A stretch of 64,000 nt of DNA from Bacteroides nordii WAL 11050 = JCM 12987 (GCA_000613465.1 BAJA01000003.1:124001-188000); one strand, 5' to 3'. Positions 50,953 through 61,987 are shown, counted from the stretch's first letter. Program-made: numbers and translations. Notes: generated from the letters alone by a model not told the origin.

Positions 50953-53900
50953 ATGAAAAAAAGTAATTTGGCGACAAAAAGGTTGTGGAGCCTGTTTGTA
51001 GTTTGCTGCCTGATGACGCAAATAGTATGGGCACAGGTAGGAACTATAACTGGTAAGGTTATTGACAAAGCCGGGGAGGGCGTGATTGGAGCATCTGTTC
51101 TGGTGGTAGGTACGACAATGGGTACCATTACAGATGTAGATGGAAACTTTAAGTTGGACAATGTACGGAGTGATGCAACTTTGAAAATCTCCTTTGTCGG
51201 CTATCAGACATTAGAGGTCAAAGTAGCAGGAAAGAAAAGTTTGACAATAACGCTGCAGGACGATACACAAGCTCTGGATGAGGTAGTGGTAGTAGGTTAT
51301 GGTGTACAGCGTAAGTCGGATTTGACGGGAGCAGTTGCTTCTGTTAAAGCAGATGATATTCTGAAAAATACGCCGACTAATAATATTGAGAATGCACTTC
51401 AGGGACGTATGGCAGGGGTTAGTATTGTTTCCGCTTCGGGTGACCCTACTCAGGGAGCTACGATCCGTGTGCGTGGAGCCAACTCTATCAAGGCAGATGG
51501 TGGTCCGCTGGTAGTAGTCGATGGTTTTATCGGAGGTACATTGAGCATGTTGAATCCGGGCGATATAGAGTCCGTCGAGGTACTGAAAGATGCTTCTGCT
51601 ACGGCTGTTTATGGTTCACGCGGGGCAAATGGAGTCATCCTGATTACGACTAAAAAAGGAAAATCCGGAAAAGTAAATGTGAATTATAATGGATATGTCA
51701 ATTTTAAAAAGCCATATACTCTTCCTGATGTTTTGTCTCCCGGACAAATGGCCGATTTAGCAAACGATTACGGAAAAGAAATTAACCGGAACTCTGGTTT
51801 GGATCCTCAGGTTTTCTATGATGCAGATGCTGTTAAAGGTTTCTATAATGGAGGTGGATATGACTATCTGGATGCTATTTTCCGGGATGTGGCGTTGGAG
51901 CACACACATGAATTGTCGGTGACCGGAGGAAATGAGAAAACTCAATTTGTATTTTCCGGGCGTTATAATTATAACGAAGGTACGATTGAAGAGTCGCAAC
52001 GCAAGTTGATCAATGCCCGCTTGAAGGTGGATACAGAACTTCTTCCATGGTTAAAAGCAGGTGTGAACTTTAATGGCAGTTACTCTAAAGATTCCGGGGT
52101 GAACTTTGGTGGATGGCAGAATACATTGGTGGATGCACTGAATTTTCCGAATACCGTTTTACCCAAAGATGAAGATGGGGCTTATCATCACAAAGATATT
52201 CAGGGAGGGCGTAAATTCAATCCGATGGCTCATATCAATGAGGTAGATAAAGACGGTTATTATTATAGTTCTACAATACAGGGGTATGTAGATGTTACGA
52301 TCTTGAAAGGACTAACGCTACAGACTACTCAGAATTTCTGGTTCGGGAATACCAGTGCATTGAACACCAATACGAAAGGAAGTCTGAGTGGGTGGAATAG
52401 TGGGTATAACTCTGCTACTTTTACCAGTACTCAAAATTACTCCTGGACGAACCAGAATATTCTATCCTATGTGAAAGAGTTCAATAAGAACCATCGTATT
52501 AATGCTACAGCCGTTATTGAGCAACAGTATAGTAATAATATGAACAATAAGAGTGAAGGTCGTGAGTTGATTTCCGAAGAAATAGGTGCCAATAATACCT
52601 CTTTGGCTAAAAAAGTATATGGCTCTTCCGGACATACCCGGTCCTTTATGCTTTCTTATATGGCAAGAGTAAATTATGTTCTTATGAACCGGTATATGCT
52701 GACTGCTTCCTGGCGTTATGACGGTTCTTCCAATCTTTCGTCAGAGAAGAGATGGGAACAATTCCCGTCAATGGCTTTGGCATGGAATATGAAAGAAGAA
52801 TCATTCTTGCGTGATGTTGATTTCCTGAGTCAATTAAAACTCCGTGCCGGTTATGGTGAAACAGGAAACCAGGCTGTAGCCGCATATTCTGCCTGGACAG
52901 AGTTGGAGGCAACCCGTGATGCAAATGATAATTTGACTCTCACAACCAAGCGAATCGGAACGAAAGGTCTGCGATGGGAACGTACAAAACAGTGGAATGC
53001 GGGTATTGACTTCGGAGTATTCAACAATCGCCTGACATTTACGGTAGATGTGTATAATAAGCTGACCAAGGATGCTTTACTGGATGTGACTGCACCGTTA
53101 TATACCGGTTTCAAGACCCGTTTGAAGAATGCAGCCGAAATACGTAATAAAGGTTTTGAGGTTACTATCGGAGCCGATCCTGTAGCTACCAGAGATTTCA
53201 GGTGGAATACGAATATCACTTTATCACACAATAAAGGAGTTATTGAAAGCCTGGACGGAGATTTGGAATATGCTATTATTAGCGGTGGATATCAGAACGA
53301 CTATTTCCGTAATATAAAGGGTGAAAAGCTTGGAACAATGTGGGGATATGTAAGTGACGGCGTTTGGAAAACAAGTGAACTGTCTGATGCTCCACAGGGA
53401 ACAGAGGCGGGATCTTATCGATACAAGAACCTGGACGGTAGCGAAGATAAGCAGATAACGGTGGAAGACCAGACCATTATCGGTAATGGACAACCCTCTT
53501 TTCAATGGGGATGGAATAATACACTTACCTACAAGAATTTTGATTTAAGTCTGTTTGTTATTGGAGTACATGGCTTTGATATTTATAATTATACGCGTGC
53601 GGCACGTTTGGGAGTAGGGGATAATCCGTTGGAGTTAGGTCCCAATCCGGAGTGGTTGAATCGTTGGACACCGGAGAATGAGAATTCGGATATTGCCGGT
53701 TTTATATCAAAGCGCAATTCAAAGAAATCTGTTTCTCAATACGTGGAAAAAGGTGATTTTGTGAAAGTAAAGAGCATCACATTGGGATATAATTTCCCGG
53801 AGTTAATAGTGAAACGTATGAAAATCAGTACATTGAGAATATATGCTTCTATTCAGAATCCATTCCTGTTTACCGGTTATTCCGGCATCGATCCGGAGGT

Positions 53901-53991
53901 TACATTGAAAAGTCCGTTGACTTCGGGGATCGATTACGGATATTATCCTAACGGACGTAATTATCTGATTGGATTGAATTTTGGGTTTTAA
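50953..53991 (+). CDS. susC: SusC-type TonB-dependent outer-membrane transporter
   Basis: The 1,012-residue protein has a signal peptide (FVVCCLMTQIVWAQ), a carboxypeptidase-regulatory-like N-terminal domain (GTITGKVIDKAGEGVIGASVLVVG), a TonB-box region (LDEVVVVGYG), the plug (GRMAGVSIVSASG, TIRVRGANSI, PLVVVDGFIGG, ESVEVLKDASATAVYGSRGANGVILITTKKG) and a 22-strand barrel region ending in YLIGLNFGF, with the aromatic last residue. It should import oligosaccharides of the target glycan across the outer membrane with SusD as lid. The frame is intact. SusD follows after 21 bases. Confidence 0.96.
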   Translation: MKKSNLATKRLWSLFVVCCLMTQIVWAQVGTITGKVIDKAGEGVIGASVLVVGTTMGTITDVDGNFKLDNVRSDATLKISFVGYQTLEVKVAGKKSLTITLQDDTQALDEVVVVGYGVQRKSDLTGAVASVKADDILKNTPTNNIENALQGRMAGVSIVSASGDPTQGATIRVRGANSIKADGGPLVVVDGFIGGTLSMLNPGDIESVEVLKDASATAVYGSRGANGVILITTKKGKSGKVNVNYNGYVNFKKPYTLPDVLSPGQMADLANDYGKEINRNSGLDPQVFYDADAVKGFYNGGGYDYLDAIFRDVALEHTHELSVTGGNEKTQFVFSGRYNYNEGTIEESQRKLINARLKVDTELLPWLKAGVNFNGSYSKDSGVNFGGWQNTLVDALNFPNTVLPKDEDGAYHHKDIQGGRKFNPMAHINEVDKDGYYYSSTIQGYVDVTILKGLTLQTTQNFWFGNTSALNTNTKGSLSGWNSGYNSATFTSTQNYSWTNQNILSYVKEFNKNHRINATAVIEQQYSNNMNNKSEGRELISEEIGANNTSLAKKVYGSSGHTRSFMLSYMARVNYVLMNRYMLTASWRYDGSSNLSSEKRWEQFPSMALAWNMKEESFLRDVDFLSQLKLRAGYGETGNQAVAAYSAWTELEATRDANDNLTLTTKRIGTKGLRWERTKQWNAGIDFGVFNNRLTFTVDVYNKLTKDALLDVTAPLYTGFKTRLKNAAEIRNKGFEVTIGADPVATRDFRWNTNITLSHNKGVIESLDGDLEYAIISGGYQNDYFRNIKGEKLGTMWGYVSDGVWKTSELSDAPQGTEAGSYRYKNLDGSEDKQITVEDQTIIGNGQPSFQWGWNNTLTYKNFDLSLFVIGVHGFDIYNYTRAARLGVGDNPLELGPNPEWLNRWTPENENSDIAGFISKRNSKKSVSQYVEKGDFVKVKSITLGYNFPELIVKRMKISTLRIYASIQNPFLFTGYSGIDPEVTLKSPLTSGIDYGYYPNGRNYLIGLNFGF

Positions 53992-54012
53992 TAATAAAAA
54001 GCAGATTGATTT

Positions 54013-55527
54013 ATGAAAAAATATATTGTAGCGTTAGCTTTTACAGGTTGTATTGGGCTTTCCGGGTGTGCTGATTTATTTCAAGAGCCATTGAGTTTTC
54101 CAACCCCGGAGAATATTGAATATAATCAGGACAACGTAACAAGCCTGACCGATGGTTTATATCGAAAATTGTGGTTTAATAACTGGGGATTCAATTGCCG
54201 TCCCCAAATTTTAGGATTAGGAGCCGATGATATTATCGGAGGATCGGTTAGTAAACGTCATTATCTGATTGATGAGTTTTATGTACATGGCGATGATGTT
54301 GATTTGGTTTGGGAGTATTTATATGCCGTGATACAAGCAAGTAATCAGCTTATAGAAGGCTTGGAAGCTTCTCCGACCATGGCCGATGAGGCCAAGAAAC
54401 CCTATTTGGGTGAGGCTTATTTTATGCGTGCATTTGCTTATTTTCATCTTGTGCGTTATTTTGGAGATATTCCCGGATTTACCGATTCCATTTGTTATAA
54501 AGACATTTTGGGGAGTACGAACATTACCCGTAACAAGACAGAAGATATTTACAATCTGATTATTGTTCCTTCTTTGAAGATAGCTGAAGAGTACCTGCCC
54601 GAAAGAGGACGGAAGAATAACGGTTCAAATGAAACTCCTTCCAAATGGGCAGCGAAGGCATGTCTGGCTGATGTATACCTGACCATGGCAGAGTGGCCAT
54701 TGAAAAAGACAGAAAATTTTGCACTTGCCCGTGACAAAGCAAAAGAAATTATTGATAAAGGAGGTTATTCACTGCTTCCGCATTACGAAGAATTGTGGAA
54801 AGAAGCTACTAAGCTTGATGCGACGGAGCATATGTTCGCGTTACCTCATGACAGGGTAAACCAAGCCAGTAACTACGGAATTTCATATATGGCAATGGAG
54901 GAAAGCACGGCTGCATGGAGTGATTATCTGGCAGATTCCTGCTTTTATGAACGTTATCCGGCCGATGAACGAAAGGCATTCAACTTTATCACTAAAATGG
55001 GTGAAGGAAAAAGAGCGAAAGATTTTCGTGTAACACAGATGCGTTCTCCTGCCATCAATAAATATCGTGATTATGGAGGTACAACTACAGAAAACGGGGG
55101 AACGATGAGTGCTCAATCTTCGGGTATTACCCCAATTTATCGTTATGCTGAAGTATTACTGATTTATGCTGAAGCTCAGAATCGTGCAGAGCATGGTCCC
55201 AATACATTGGCATACCAATGCCTGAATGATGTTCGTAAACGTGCGGCCGGAGGCGGAGTGTATGACAAAGCGGAAAACATGAACGAAGAAGAGTTTGATA
55301 AAGCCGTGTTTGATGAGTACGGTTGGGAATTTTTCGCTGAGTTTAAAAGATGGTTTCAATTGGTGAGAACGGAAAAAGTATGGGAGATGAATCAAAATAA
55401 TCCGCGTGTGAAAGCATCTATGATAAAGAATGGTATTACCAAAGAAGAGCGTCGTACCTATTTGATGCCACTTCCCGAACAGGAACAGATTGATTGTGGC
55501 TTTGAAGCTAATCCGAGAGTCTATTAA
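54013..55527 (+). CDS. susD: SusD-type glycan-binding lipoprotein
   Basis: The 504-residue protein begins with a lipoprotein signal (MKKYIVALAFTGCIGLSGC, anchor Cys19), then the SusD fold: WGFNCRPQILGLGADDI, AYFMRAFAYFHLVRYFGDIP, helices of the TPR core and the C-terminal RYAEVLLIYAEAQNRA, EFFAEFKRWFQLVR and YLMPLPEQE. It covers the SusC channel on the cell surface. The next gene contains a second SusD domain very similar to this one, in places identical for twenty residues (around WGFNCRPQILGLGAD), so a duplication took place here. Confidence 0.95.
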   Translation: MKKYIVALAFTGCIGLSGCADLFQEPLSFPTPENIEYNQDNVTSLTDGLYRKLWFNNWGFNCRPQILGLGADDIIGGSVSKRHYLIDEFYVHGDDVDLVWEYLYAVIQASNQLIEGLEASPTMADEAKKPYLGEAYFMRAFAYFHLVRYFGDIPGFTDSICYKDILGSTNITRNKTEDIYNLIIVPSLKIAEEYLPERGRKNNGSNETPSKWAAKACLADVYLTMAEWPLKKTENFALARDKAKEIIDKGGYSLLPHYEELWKEATKLDATEHMFALPHDRVNQASNYGISYMAMEESTAAWSDYLADSCFYERYPADERKAFNFITKMGEGKRAKDFRVTQMRSPAINKYRDYGGTTTENGGTMSAQSSGITPIYRYAEVLLIYAEAQNRAEHGPNTLAYQCLNDVRKRAAGGGVYDKAENMNEEEFDKAVFDEYGWEFFAEFKRWFQLVRTEKVWEMNQNNPRVKASMIKNGITKEERRTYLMPLPEQEQIDCGFEANPRVY

Positions 55528-55559
55528 TATAGAAAAAACGTAGTTTAGCGAGCTCTGTC

Positions 55560-55579
55560 TCCGGCAGCCGATAGCCGGA
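55560..55579 (+). promoter_or_regulatory. Hairpin between susD and the SusD-lyase gene
   Basis: TCCGGC (55560-55565) pairs with GCCGGA (55574-55579). There is no T run, so it is more likely an mRNA-stabilising or processing stem than a terminator. Confidence 0.45.
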
Positions 55580-55636
55580 TTGTTACGGTTACCGGAAGAT
55601 AAGAGTTCGTGAAACTTAACTTAAAAAAGAAATCCA

Positions 55637-58600
55637 ATGAAAAACATTTTATTAGCATTGACATTATGTGGGGCTGCCGGCATTGGTTATGCGGCATGGT
55701 TTGCTCCTGCAAACTTGTTTGATTCAAACGAGGTATCGCATGCTCAGGTTGTTTCCGAACACTTGCAGCGCCAGTCTTTACAGGAAGTAAAAGCGGCTGT
55801 TTCGTCTTACATGACTAAAGCAGAATTGGAAACGGCAGCCAATAAGTTATACACTACACTATGGGGTGGTAATTGGGGATTCAATTGCCGTCCTCAGATT
55901 TTAGGATTAGGAGCGGATGATATTGTCGGGGGATCGGCAGCCAAGCGCCATTATGCTATGGATGAGCTCAAGGTAGATGCTGCCTTTGAAGGGGATGTGA
56001 AGATTATATGGCAGGATATGTATGCACTGATAAAAGAGTGTGATCTTTTGATGGAGACAATTCAAAATTCAACGACTCTTACCGAAAGTGACAAAGTACA
56101 ATATGCAGGAGAGGCCCATTTTCTTAAAGCGTTTGCCTATTACCAACTGGTTCGTTGGTTTGGAGAGGTGCCGGCTTATAAAGATTCGGAGCAGAAAGAA
56201 GATATTCTAGGTAGCACAATCATCGGCCGTAATGCGATAAGCGACATTTATAATCAGGTGATTATTCCGAACTTACAGGCTGCGGCAGAGAAATTACCGG
56301 AACAGGGACGTTTAGGAAGTGCCGGAGCCAATTCTACTCCCACTAAGTGGGCGGCAAAGACTTGTCTGGCGGAAGTATATCTGACTATGGCAGGATGGCC
56401 CCTTAAACAGACAGATAAATATGCATTAGCAAAAGAAACGGCCAAGGAGGTGATTGAGAGTGGAAAATATTCTCTATTGCCCCGTTACGAAGATTTGTGG
56501 AAAGAGGCTACTTGCGGAGACGATACGGAACATATTTTAGCGTTAAACCATACCATTGTCGGATCCAGTAATTATGGTATCTCTTACATGGCAATGGAAG
56601 AGAATGCAGGTGCCTGGAGTGATTATCTGGCCGATTCCTGTTTCTATGAACGTTATCCGGAAGACACTCGTAAGGCTTTTAATTTTGTAACAAAATTCGG
56701 TGAGGGGAAAAGAGCGAAAGATTTTAAGGTATCTGAAATGCGCTCCCCTGCTATTAATAAGTACCGTGATTATGGAGGAATAGAACCACTGAGTGCACAA
56801 ACAAGTGGCATTACTCCTATCTATCGTTATGCAGATGTGCTGTTGATTTATGCTGAGGCTCAGAATAAAGCGGATAAGGGGCCGGATGCTTTAGCATACC
56901 AATGTATAAATCAGATACGTAACCGGGCCGGAGGAACTGAACTTGCTGCCGGATTGAATGAGGCCGACTTTGACAAGGCTGTATTTGATGAACGGGGATG
57001 GGAGTTTTTTGCTGAATTCAAAAGATGGTTCCAATTGGTGAGAACGGAAAAAGTATATGAGGCAAATCTGTATAATCCACGTGTGAAGGCCTCTTATGAG
57101 GCGAGAGGCATAACAGCCGGTAACCGTGATATTTATCTGATGCCGTTGCCAGCGTCGGAAAACGATAAGTATGCTATACAGATTAGAGACAATGGTTTCG
57201 ACAATGCAGATTTGACCCGGGGCTTTAAAACACAGCCTTATCTCTTCAATGAATGGGTTACGAATAATCCTCAGCCGAATGTAGTACAGTTTGCTGTTGT
57301 AGATGACCCGGAGCACGGAAAGGTTGCAAAAATGACCGGAGCGCCCGGTACCTGGTATAAAGATTTCCTGGCACAACGTATGAAAGGAAAAGCAGATCGT
57401 GATATTTATCGTTTGACATTCTATGCCAAATCAATGAATGAAGCTCAGCTCAGAGTCTATACTTTCCTTACGAAAGAGGATAACTCGGATGCTTCCGGAG
57501 GTCGTTTCTTTGTTGTGAAACAAGATAATGTGGCTGATAATAAAAAGGCATCGGTTGTTTTAAAACTGACTGATAGCTGGATTAAATACACAATTGACTT
57601 TGATTTATCGAAAGTGGAGCCGGACTTCTGGGAGTCGAAACCCGTGGAAGAATCTACAGATATAGACCTTACTAACTTCTGTATATTGTTTTATAACCAG
57701 AACAATGCAGAGTCATACATCGATGATGTACGTTTCGATAAGTTATCCGCACTGGAAACAAACAAGCCGAAAGCATTTACTTTTGAGAACGTATCGGAAC
57801 TGGAACAGTGGAGTGCAGCGAACAGTACACTATCATTGAGTAAAGAACACCGTAGTGAAGGGAATCAGGCTTTATGCTGGGATACGCAAGACGGAGGAAC
57901 GCTGACCGTTTCTGTCGGAGAGTTTACCATTGGCAGCCAGTCCGCATTTTTTGAGATACATAACTCACAACCGTGTGACGATCAGATTACGATTGACTAT
58001 CTGGACGAAACCGGTAAAGCGGTGAAAACCGGTCATATCTCAATGAATTTTAAAGGATGGCGTGAGTTCAACCGTTTCTACTCGGATTATGCGAATAAGA
58101 ATGCAGCTACTATTACCGATATACGGTTCACTTATACCGGAAAGAATGTAGGTAATACAAAGATATACCTGGATAAAGTGAATTTTGATGCACCTAAGTC
58201 TTCCAATTGGAAAGTACTGTATCAGGATTTGATGATGCCGGATCTGGAGTATTTGTATAAAGACCATGTTCAATTGCTGAAAGCGTATGCTGCCGGTCAG
58301 AATAAAGTAATTAATGAACCTACAGCACAGGAAGTTACTGATTTTGAAAAGTTGAAAACTGCATTGGCTACGGTGCCTACTACAACAGTAACGATGAAAA
58401 CTTTGCGATCTTATATGTCGTCTCTCGGTCTGGTCCGCAATGAAGACGGTTCGATTAATGGCCCTGCATTAGGAGGAAGCGAAGAACTGACAATCGATAT
58501 TATGATTGATATTTCTCAAAGGGTGCAAGCACTGGCAGCCCATGCAAAGAAGGGAGATCAGGAAGCAAAAGACTTATTGAAAGATTATGTTGATTATATT

Positions 58601-60877
58601 TTAGATCAAGGTATCTTCTATGATTTCGAACGTCTGACATATAGTCATTATGGTAGTGTGGATGGTATTCCTGCAGGTTTTATAGCAGCAATGTCCGAAT
58701 ATACGGAGGAACAGCGGAAAGAGATGATAAAGGCTATGACCTGGATGCTCGAAGCGAATATGGTATATGCCGATGATGATTACCTGATTTCCTGGATGAA
58801 TGCGGATTATCTGTGTAATTACTTTAAGCATCTGTTTGCACTGGCTGTTGCTCCTACTGATCAGAAAGAGGCTATCCAGAACCTGAAAGATATGGTTCGC
58901 TTCATGGAGTTGCATACCATTTATACTCCGGCTGGGCGGGAAGTATTGAAAGTGGACGGAACAGGTTTCCACCACGATACACATTATAATGCATATATGT
59001 ATGCTTATAAAGCATGGTGCAACTATATTTACACGCTGAAAGGAACTTGTTTCCAGATAAATAAAGACTCTTACGAACGTATTCGTAAAGCGATCGTATC
59101 CATGTATCTGATGGCAGTAAAAGGAGCAAACAGAACTGACTACTATGCAGCTAACAGTCTTTGCGGAAGACATCCGTATACAGATGGCGGTGGAATTGTT
59201 CCGTCAGAAGCCTGGTATGTGGACCGCCTGATAGAAGGTGGCGGTGATATTTTAGGTACCAAATATGATATGGAATTAGCTGCATTCTATAACTATTTCT
59301 TTATGACGGATAAGTATGATATAGAGCCGGCGAAAGTGGATGGTTACTATCAGTTTAATTATAGTCCGGCTGGTATTTATCGGCAGAATAACTGGGTAGC
59401 TACCATGCGTAGTGCCACCACTCAGTTCTGGGGTACGGAAATTTATACGACCAGTAACCGGTTCGGACGTTACCAGAGCCATGGTACTTTGGAAGTCATG
59501 TATGATGGTGGGCCGGCTGTATGCGGATATCCTGTTGAAACAGCACCCAATGCGACAGGCAGTAAAATGTCCGGAGGCTGGGATTGGAATGTGGTACCGG
59601 GAGCTACTACCGTACATTATACTTCATGGAAAGAGATGATGCCACGAAAAGGTACGGAAGGTACTTACTGCCAATATTCGAAAAAGGATTTTTCCGGAGC
59701 ATTGGCTTGGGGACAGTACGGTATCTTTGGAACGGATTTCCTGCAAAGTGATGATTGGGGAGGTCAACAGTTTACGCCGACTAACCTGCAATTTAAGAAA
59801 TCGGTTTATGCGTTCGATGGTATGCTCATCAGTATGGGTAGTGGTATCAGTGCCAAAGGTAGTTATGGAGATGATATGATTACGGCTACGAATTTGTTCC
59901 AGGGAATTGATCATGAAGGTATTAGCGGTGACCTGGTCGTAAACGGGCAGGTGATGGCTCCGGGAGCAGAGAATATGACTAACAACTCAGAGCAGGATGT
60001 ATGGTTGGTAACTCCGCAAACAACGGGATATTTTATTCCGAAAGGCAATGACCCGATTGTTATCAAACACGCTAATCAAACAGCTCCACGTGAAGACGGC
60101 AGTGATGTTACAGGCGATATGAATACGGTAATGGCTGCTAAGGCTTATATTGACCACGGGGTAAAACCGGAAAATAAAGAATACCTGTTTGTGGCTGTTC
60201 CGGGGACCACACCCGAAAAGATGCAACAATTATCTGCAAAACTTGCTGGTAACGGAGGAGATATTTTTAAAGTGGAGGCACAGAATGACAAATTGCATGC
60301 ATTGACTTACAAATCGCAGGGTATTACAGCTTACACGTTCTTTGGAGCAGTAGACGGACTCGGCTTTGCCAATGTGAAGTCTTCCGACTCGGAATTGTTA
60401 TTGATGGAGAAGGCCGATACGGGAGCCAAAAGTATCTCATTTGCAGCCGCTAATCCGAACCTTCGCCCGAAAACACACGATCTGTTTAAGTGGATTGAAC
60501 AGGAAACCAATGCTACGATTGTTGTAAAGGGCGAATGGAAACTCCAGAAAGCTGTTGATGGCGTTTCAGTTACCACTTTGGCTGATGGTAACACGCAAGT
60601 AAGCTGCATCTGGAACAAGGAGAACCGGTTTACTTTACATTGCGGGATCCGAATGCTACCGGTATTTCTGATATGAACTTGGCAGAAGCATGAAGGTCAC
60701 TGTTTGTGAGGATCATATACAGGTTAAGAATGTAAACGGAACGGTGGCTGTTTATGACGTGGCAGGTAAGCTTGTTGATGCGAAAGAAGCCGATGGTTCG
60801 GTGACGTTCGTAATACAGGAGACGGGTTGTTACATCATCAGATGCGGTGGCGAAGTAGCAAGGTGATTGTGAAATGA
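55637..60877 (+). CDS. SusD-like domain fused to a polysaccharide lyase family 8 enzyme (frame breaks near the end)
   Basis: One frame of 1,679 codons runs to 60676; repair of three missing bases (60620, 60690, 60863) extends it to about 1,747 residues. Order: signal-like MKNILLALTLCGAAGIGYAA without a standard lipobox, SusD domain (about 45-506), a carbohydrate-binding-like beta-sandwich (about 515-705), the Lyase_N domain (about 715-855), the alpha/alpha toroid and the beta-sandwiches of PL8, and a sorting-tail-like end (about 1690-1747). Chondroitinase ABC residues align: His1113 and Tyr1120 (FHHDTHYNAY), Arg1178 (CGRHP), Glu1268 (GTEIY), plus GRYQSHG and GWDWN. It should cleave a uronic-acid polysaccharide by beta-elimination. 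Substrate unknown. The fusion itself lies in unbroken sequence. Confidence 0.88.
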
Positions 60878-60937
60878 TATGAATGTCAGTACCGGACCGT
60901 ATTTTTACGGTGGTAAATAATAGTATAAATGAAAGGT

Positions 60938-60969
60938 GTGAAGAGCCGAATATATCCCCGGCTCTTCAC
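60938..60969 (+). promoter_or_regulatory. Hairpin between the SusD-lyase and GH16 genes
   Basis: GTGAAGAGCCG (60938-60948) pairs perfectly with CGGCTCTTCAC (60959-60969), just upstream of the GH16 start at 60989. No T run follows. It may stabilise the upstream mRNA or lower expression of the genes downstream. Confidence 0.55.
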
Positions 60970-60988
60970 CCTATAAAACGGATATTCG

Positions 60989-61987
60989 ATGAAAAAACTG
61001 ATTCTATTAGTACTTTCTTTATCTTTGGGCGGACTACTTTATGCACAGATGAAAACTTCGGAAACTACGGACTATAAACTGGTCTTTTATGATGATTTCG
61101 ATCAGGATACCGGGAAACCCGATCCTAAATATTGGTCGTTTGCTGTTCCGGATGGTGCACCCTGGTCTATTTATCTTTCAAAAAGTTATGATCAGGCTTA
61201 CCTGCAGGATGGTAAACTCGTACTGAAAGCAGAGAAGGCGAAACGATACCGGACAGGAGGCATCTGGACAAAAGGAAAGGTCGCTTTTAAATATGGTAAA
61301 TTGGAGGTTCGTGCAAAATTCAAATCTGTACAGGGTGGATGGCCTGCTATTTGGTTATTGCCTGTCAGTCCGCAATATTCAACAGGATATGGGGGAGAAA
61401 TAGATCTTATGGAGCAGGTGAGTCATGAATATATGGCATGGCACAGTGTTCATCCGGGAAGTGAGGAGTATCGCGGATCGGGTCTGGGCGGAAAGTATGT
61501 TCTCGATGATTTTAATACATATACTTTGGTTTGGACAGCGGACGAACTATCTTTCTTTATTAACGGAGTAAGTACGGGTACTTATCTGAGAAATACTCAG
61601 TTACCCGAAAGTGAGGCTTGTAAGCAATGGGTGTTTGATGTTCCCTACTATCTTATTTTGAATTATGCTTTAGGAGGTGAAGGAACCTGGCCCGGAGTGA
61701 TCAATGATGAAGAGTTACCGGGATATATGGAAGTAGACTGGATAAAGGCTTATGAGAAAGTTCCTACCGGTTTCTCCCAACATACCTTTGCAGACCCGAT
61801 GAAGGTATCAGTGGAGGGCAAAGAAATCTGTGTTGAGAATACAACCGGTGAGGTCTCTGTTTATGATTATTCGGGTCGATTGGTAGAAAGAATAGATATA
61901 GTTGATTCGGCACGTATTGCTGTGAAGGATACAGGCTGTTATATTTTAAAGTATGGTAATCAGGTTGTAAAGGTAAGTGTATCCTGA
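60989..61987 (+). CDS. GH16-family endo-glycanase with type IX-like tail
   Basis: The 332-residue protein has a signal peptide (LILLVLSLSLGGLLYAQ) and the GH16 jelly roll: YKLVFYDDFDQDTG, YRTGGIWTKGKVAFKYGKLEVRAKF, GGWPAIWLLP and the catalytic GEIDLMEQV with nucleophile Glu137, Asp139 and acid/base Glu142. Later come YTLVWTADELSFFINGV and YLILNYALGGEGTWPG. Residues from about 262 form a small C-terminal domain (KVSVEGKEICVENTTGEVSVYDYSGRLVER, then GCYILKYGNQVVKVSVS). GH16 enzymes cut beta-1,3 or beta-1,4 gluco- and galacto-linkages; some gut ones cut mucin-type O-glycans. Subfamily and substrate cannot be decided from the sequence alone. Confidence 0.88.
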   Translation: MKKLILLVLSLSLGGLLYAQMKTSETTDYKLVFYDDFDQDTGKPDPKYWSFAVPDGAPWSIYLSKSYDQAYLQDGKLVLKAEKAKRYRTGGIWTKGKVAFKYGKLEVRAKFKSVQGGWPAIWLLPVSPQYSTGYGGEIDLMEQVSHEYMAWHSVHPGSEEYRGSGLGGKYVLDDFNTYTLVWTADELSFFINGVSTGTYLRNTQLPESEACKQWVFDVPYYLILNYALGGEGTWPGVINDEELPGYMEVDWIKAYEKVPTGFSQHTFADPMKVSVEGKEICVENTTGEVSVYDYSGRLVERIDIVDSARIAVKDTGCYILKYGNQVVKVSVS

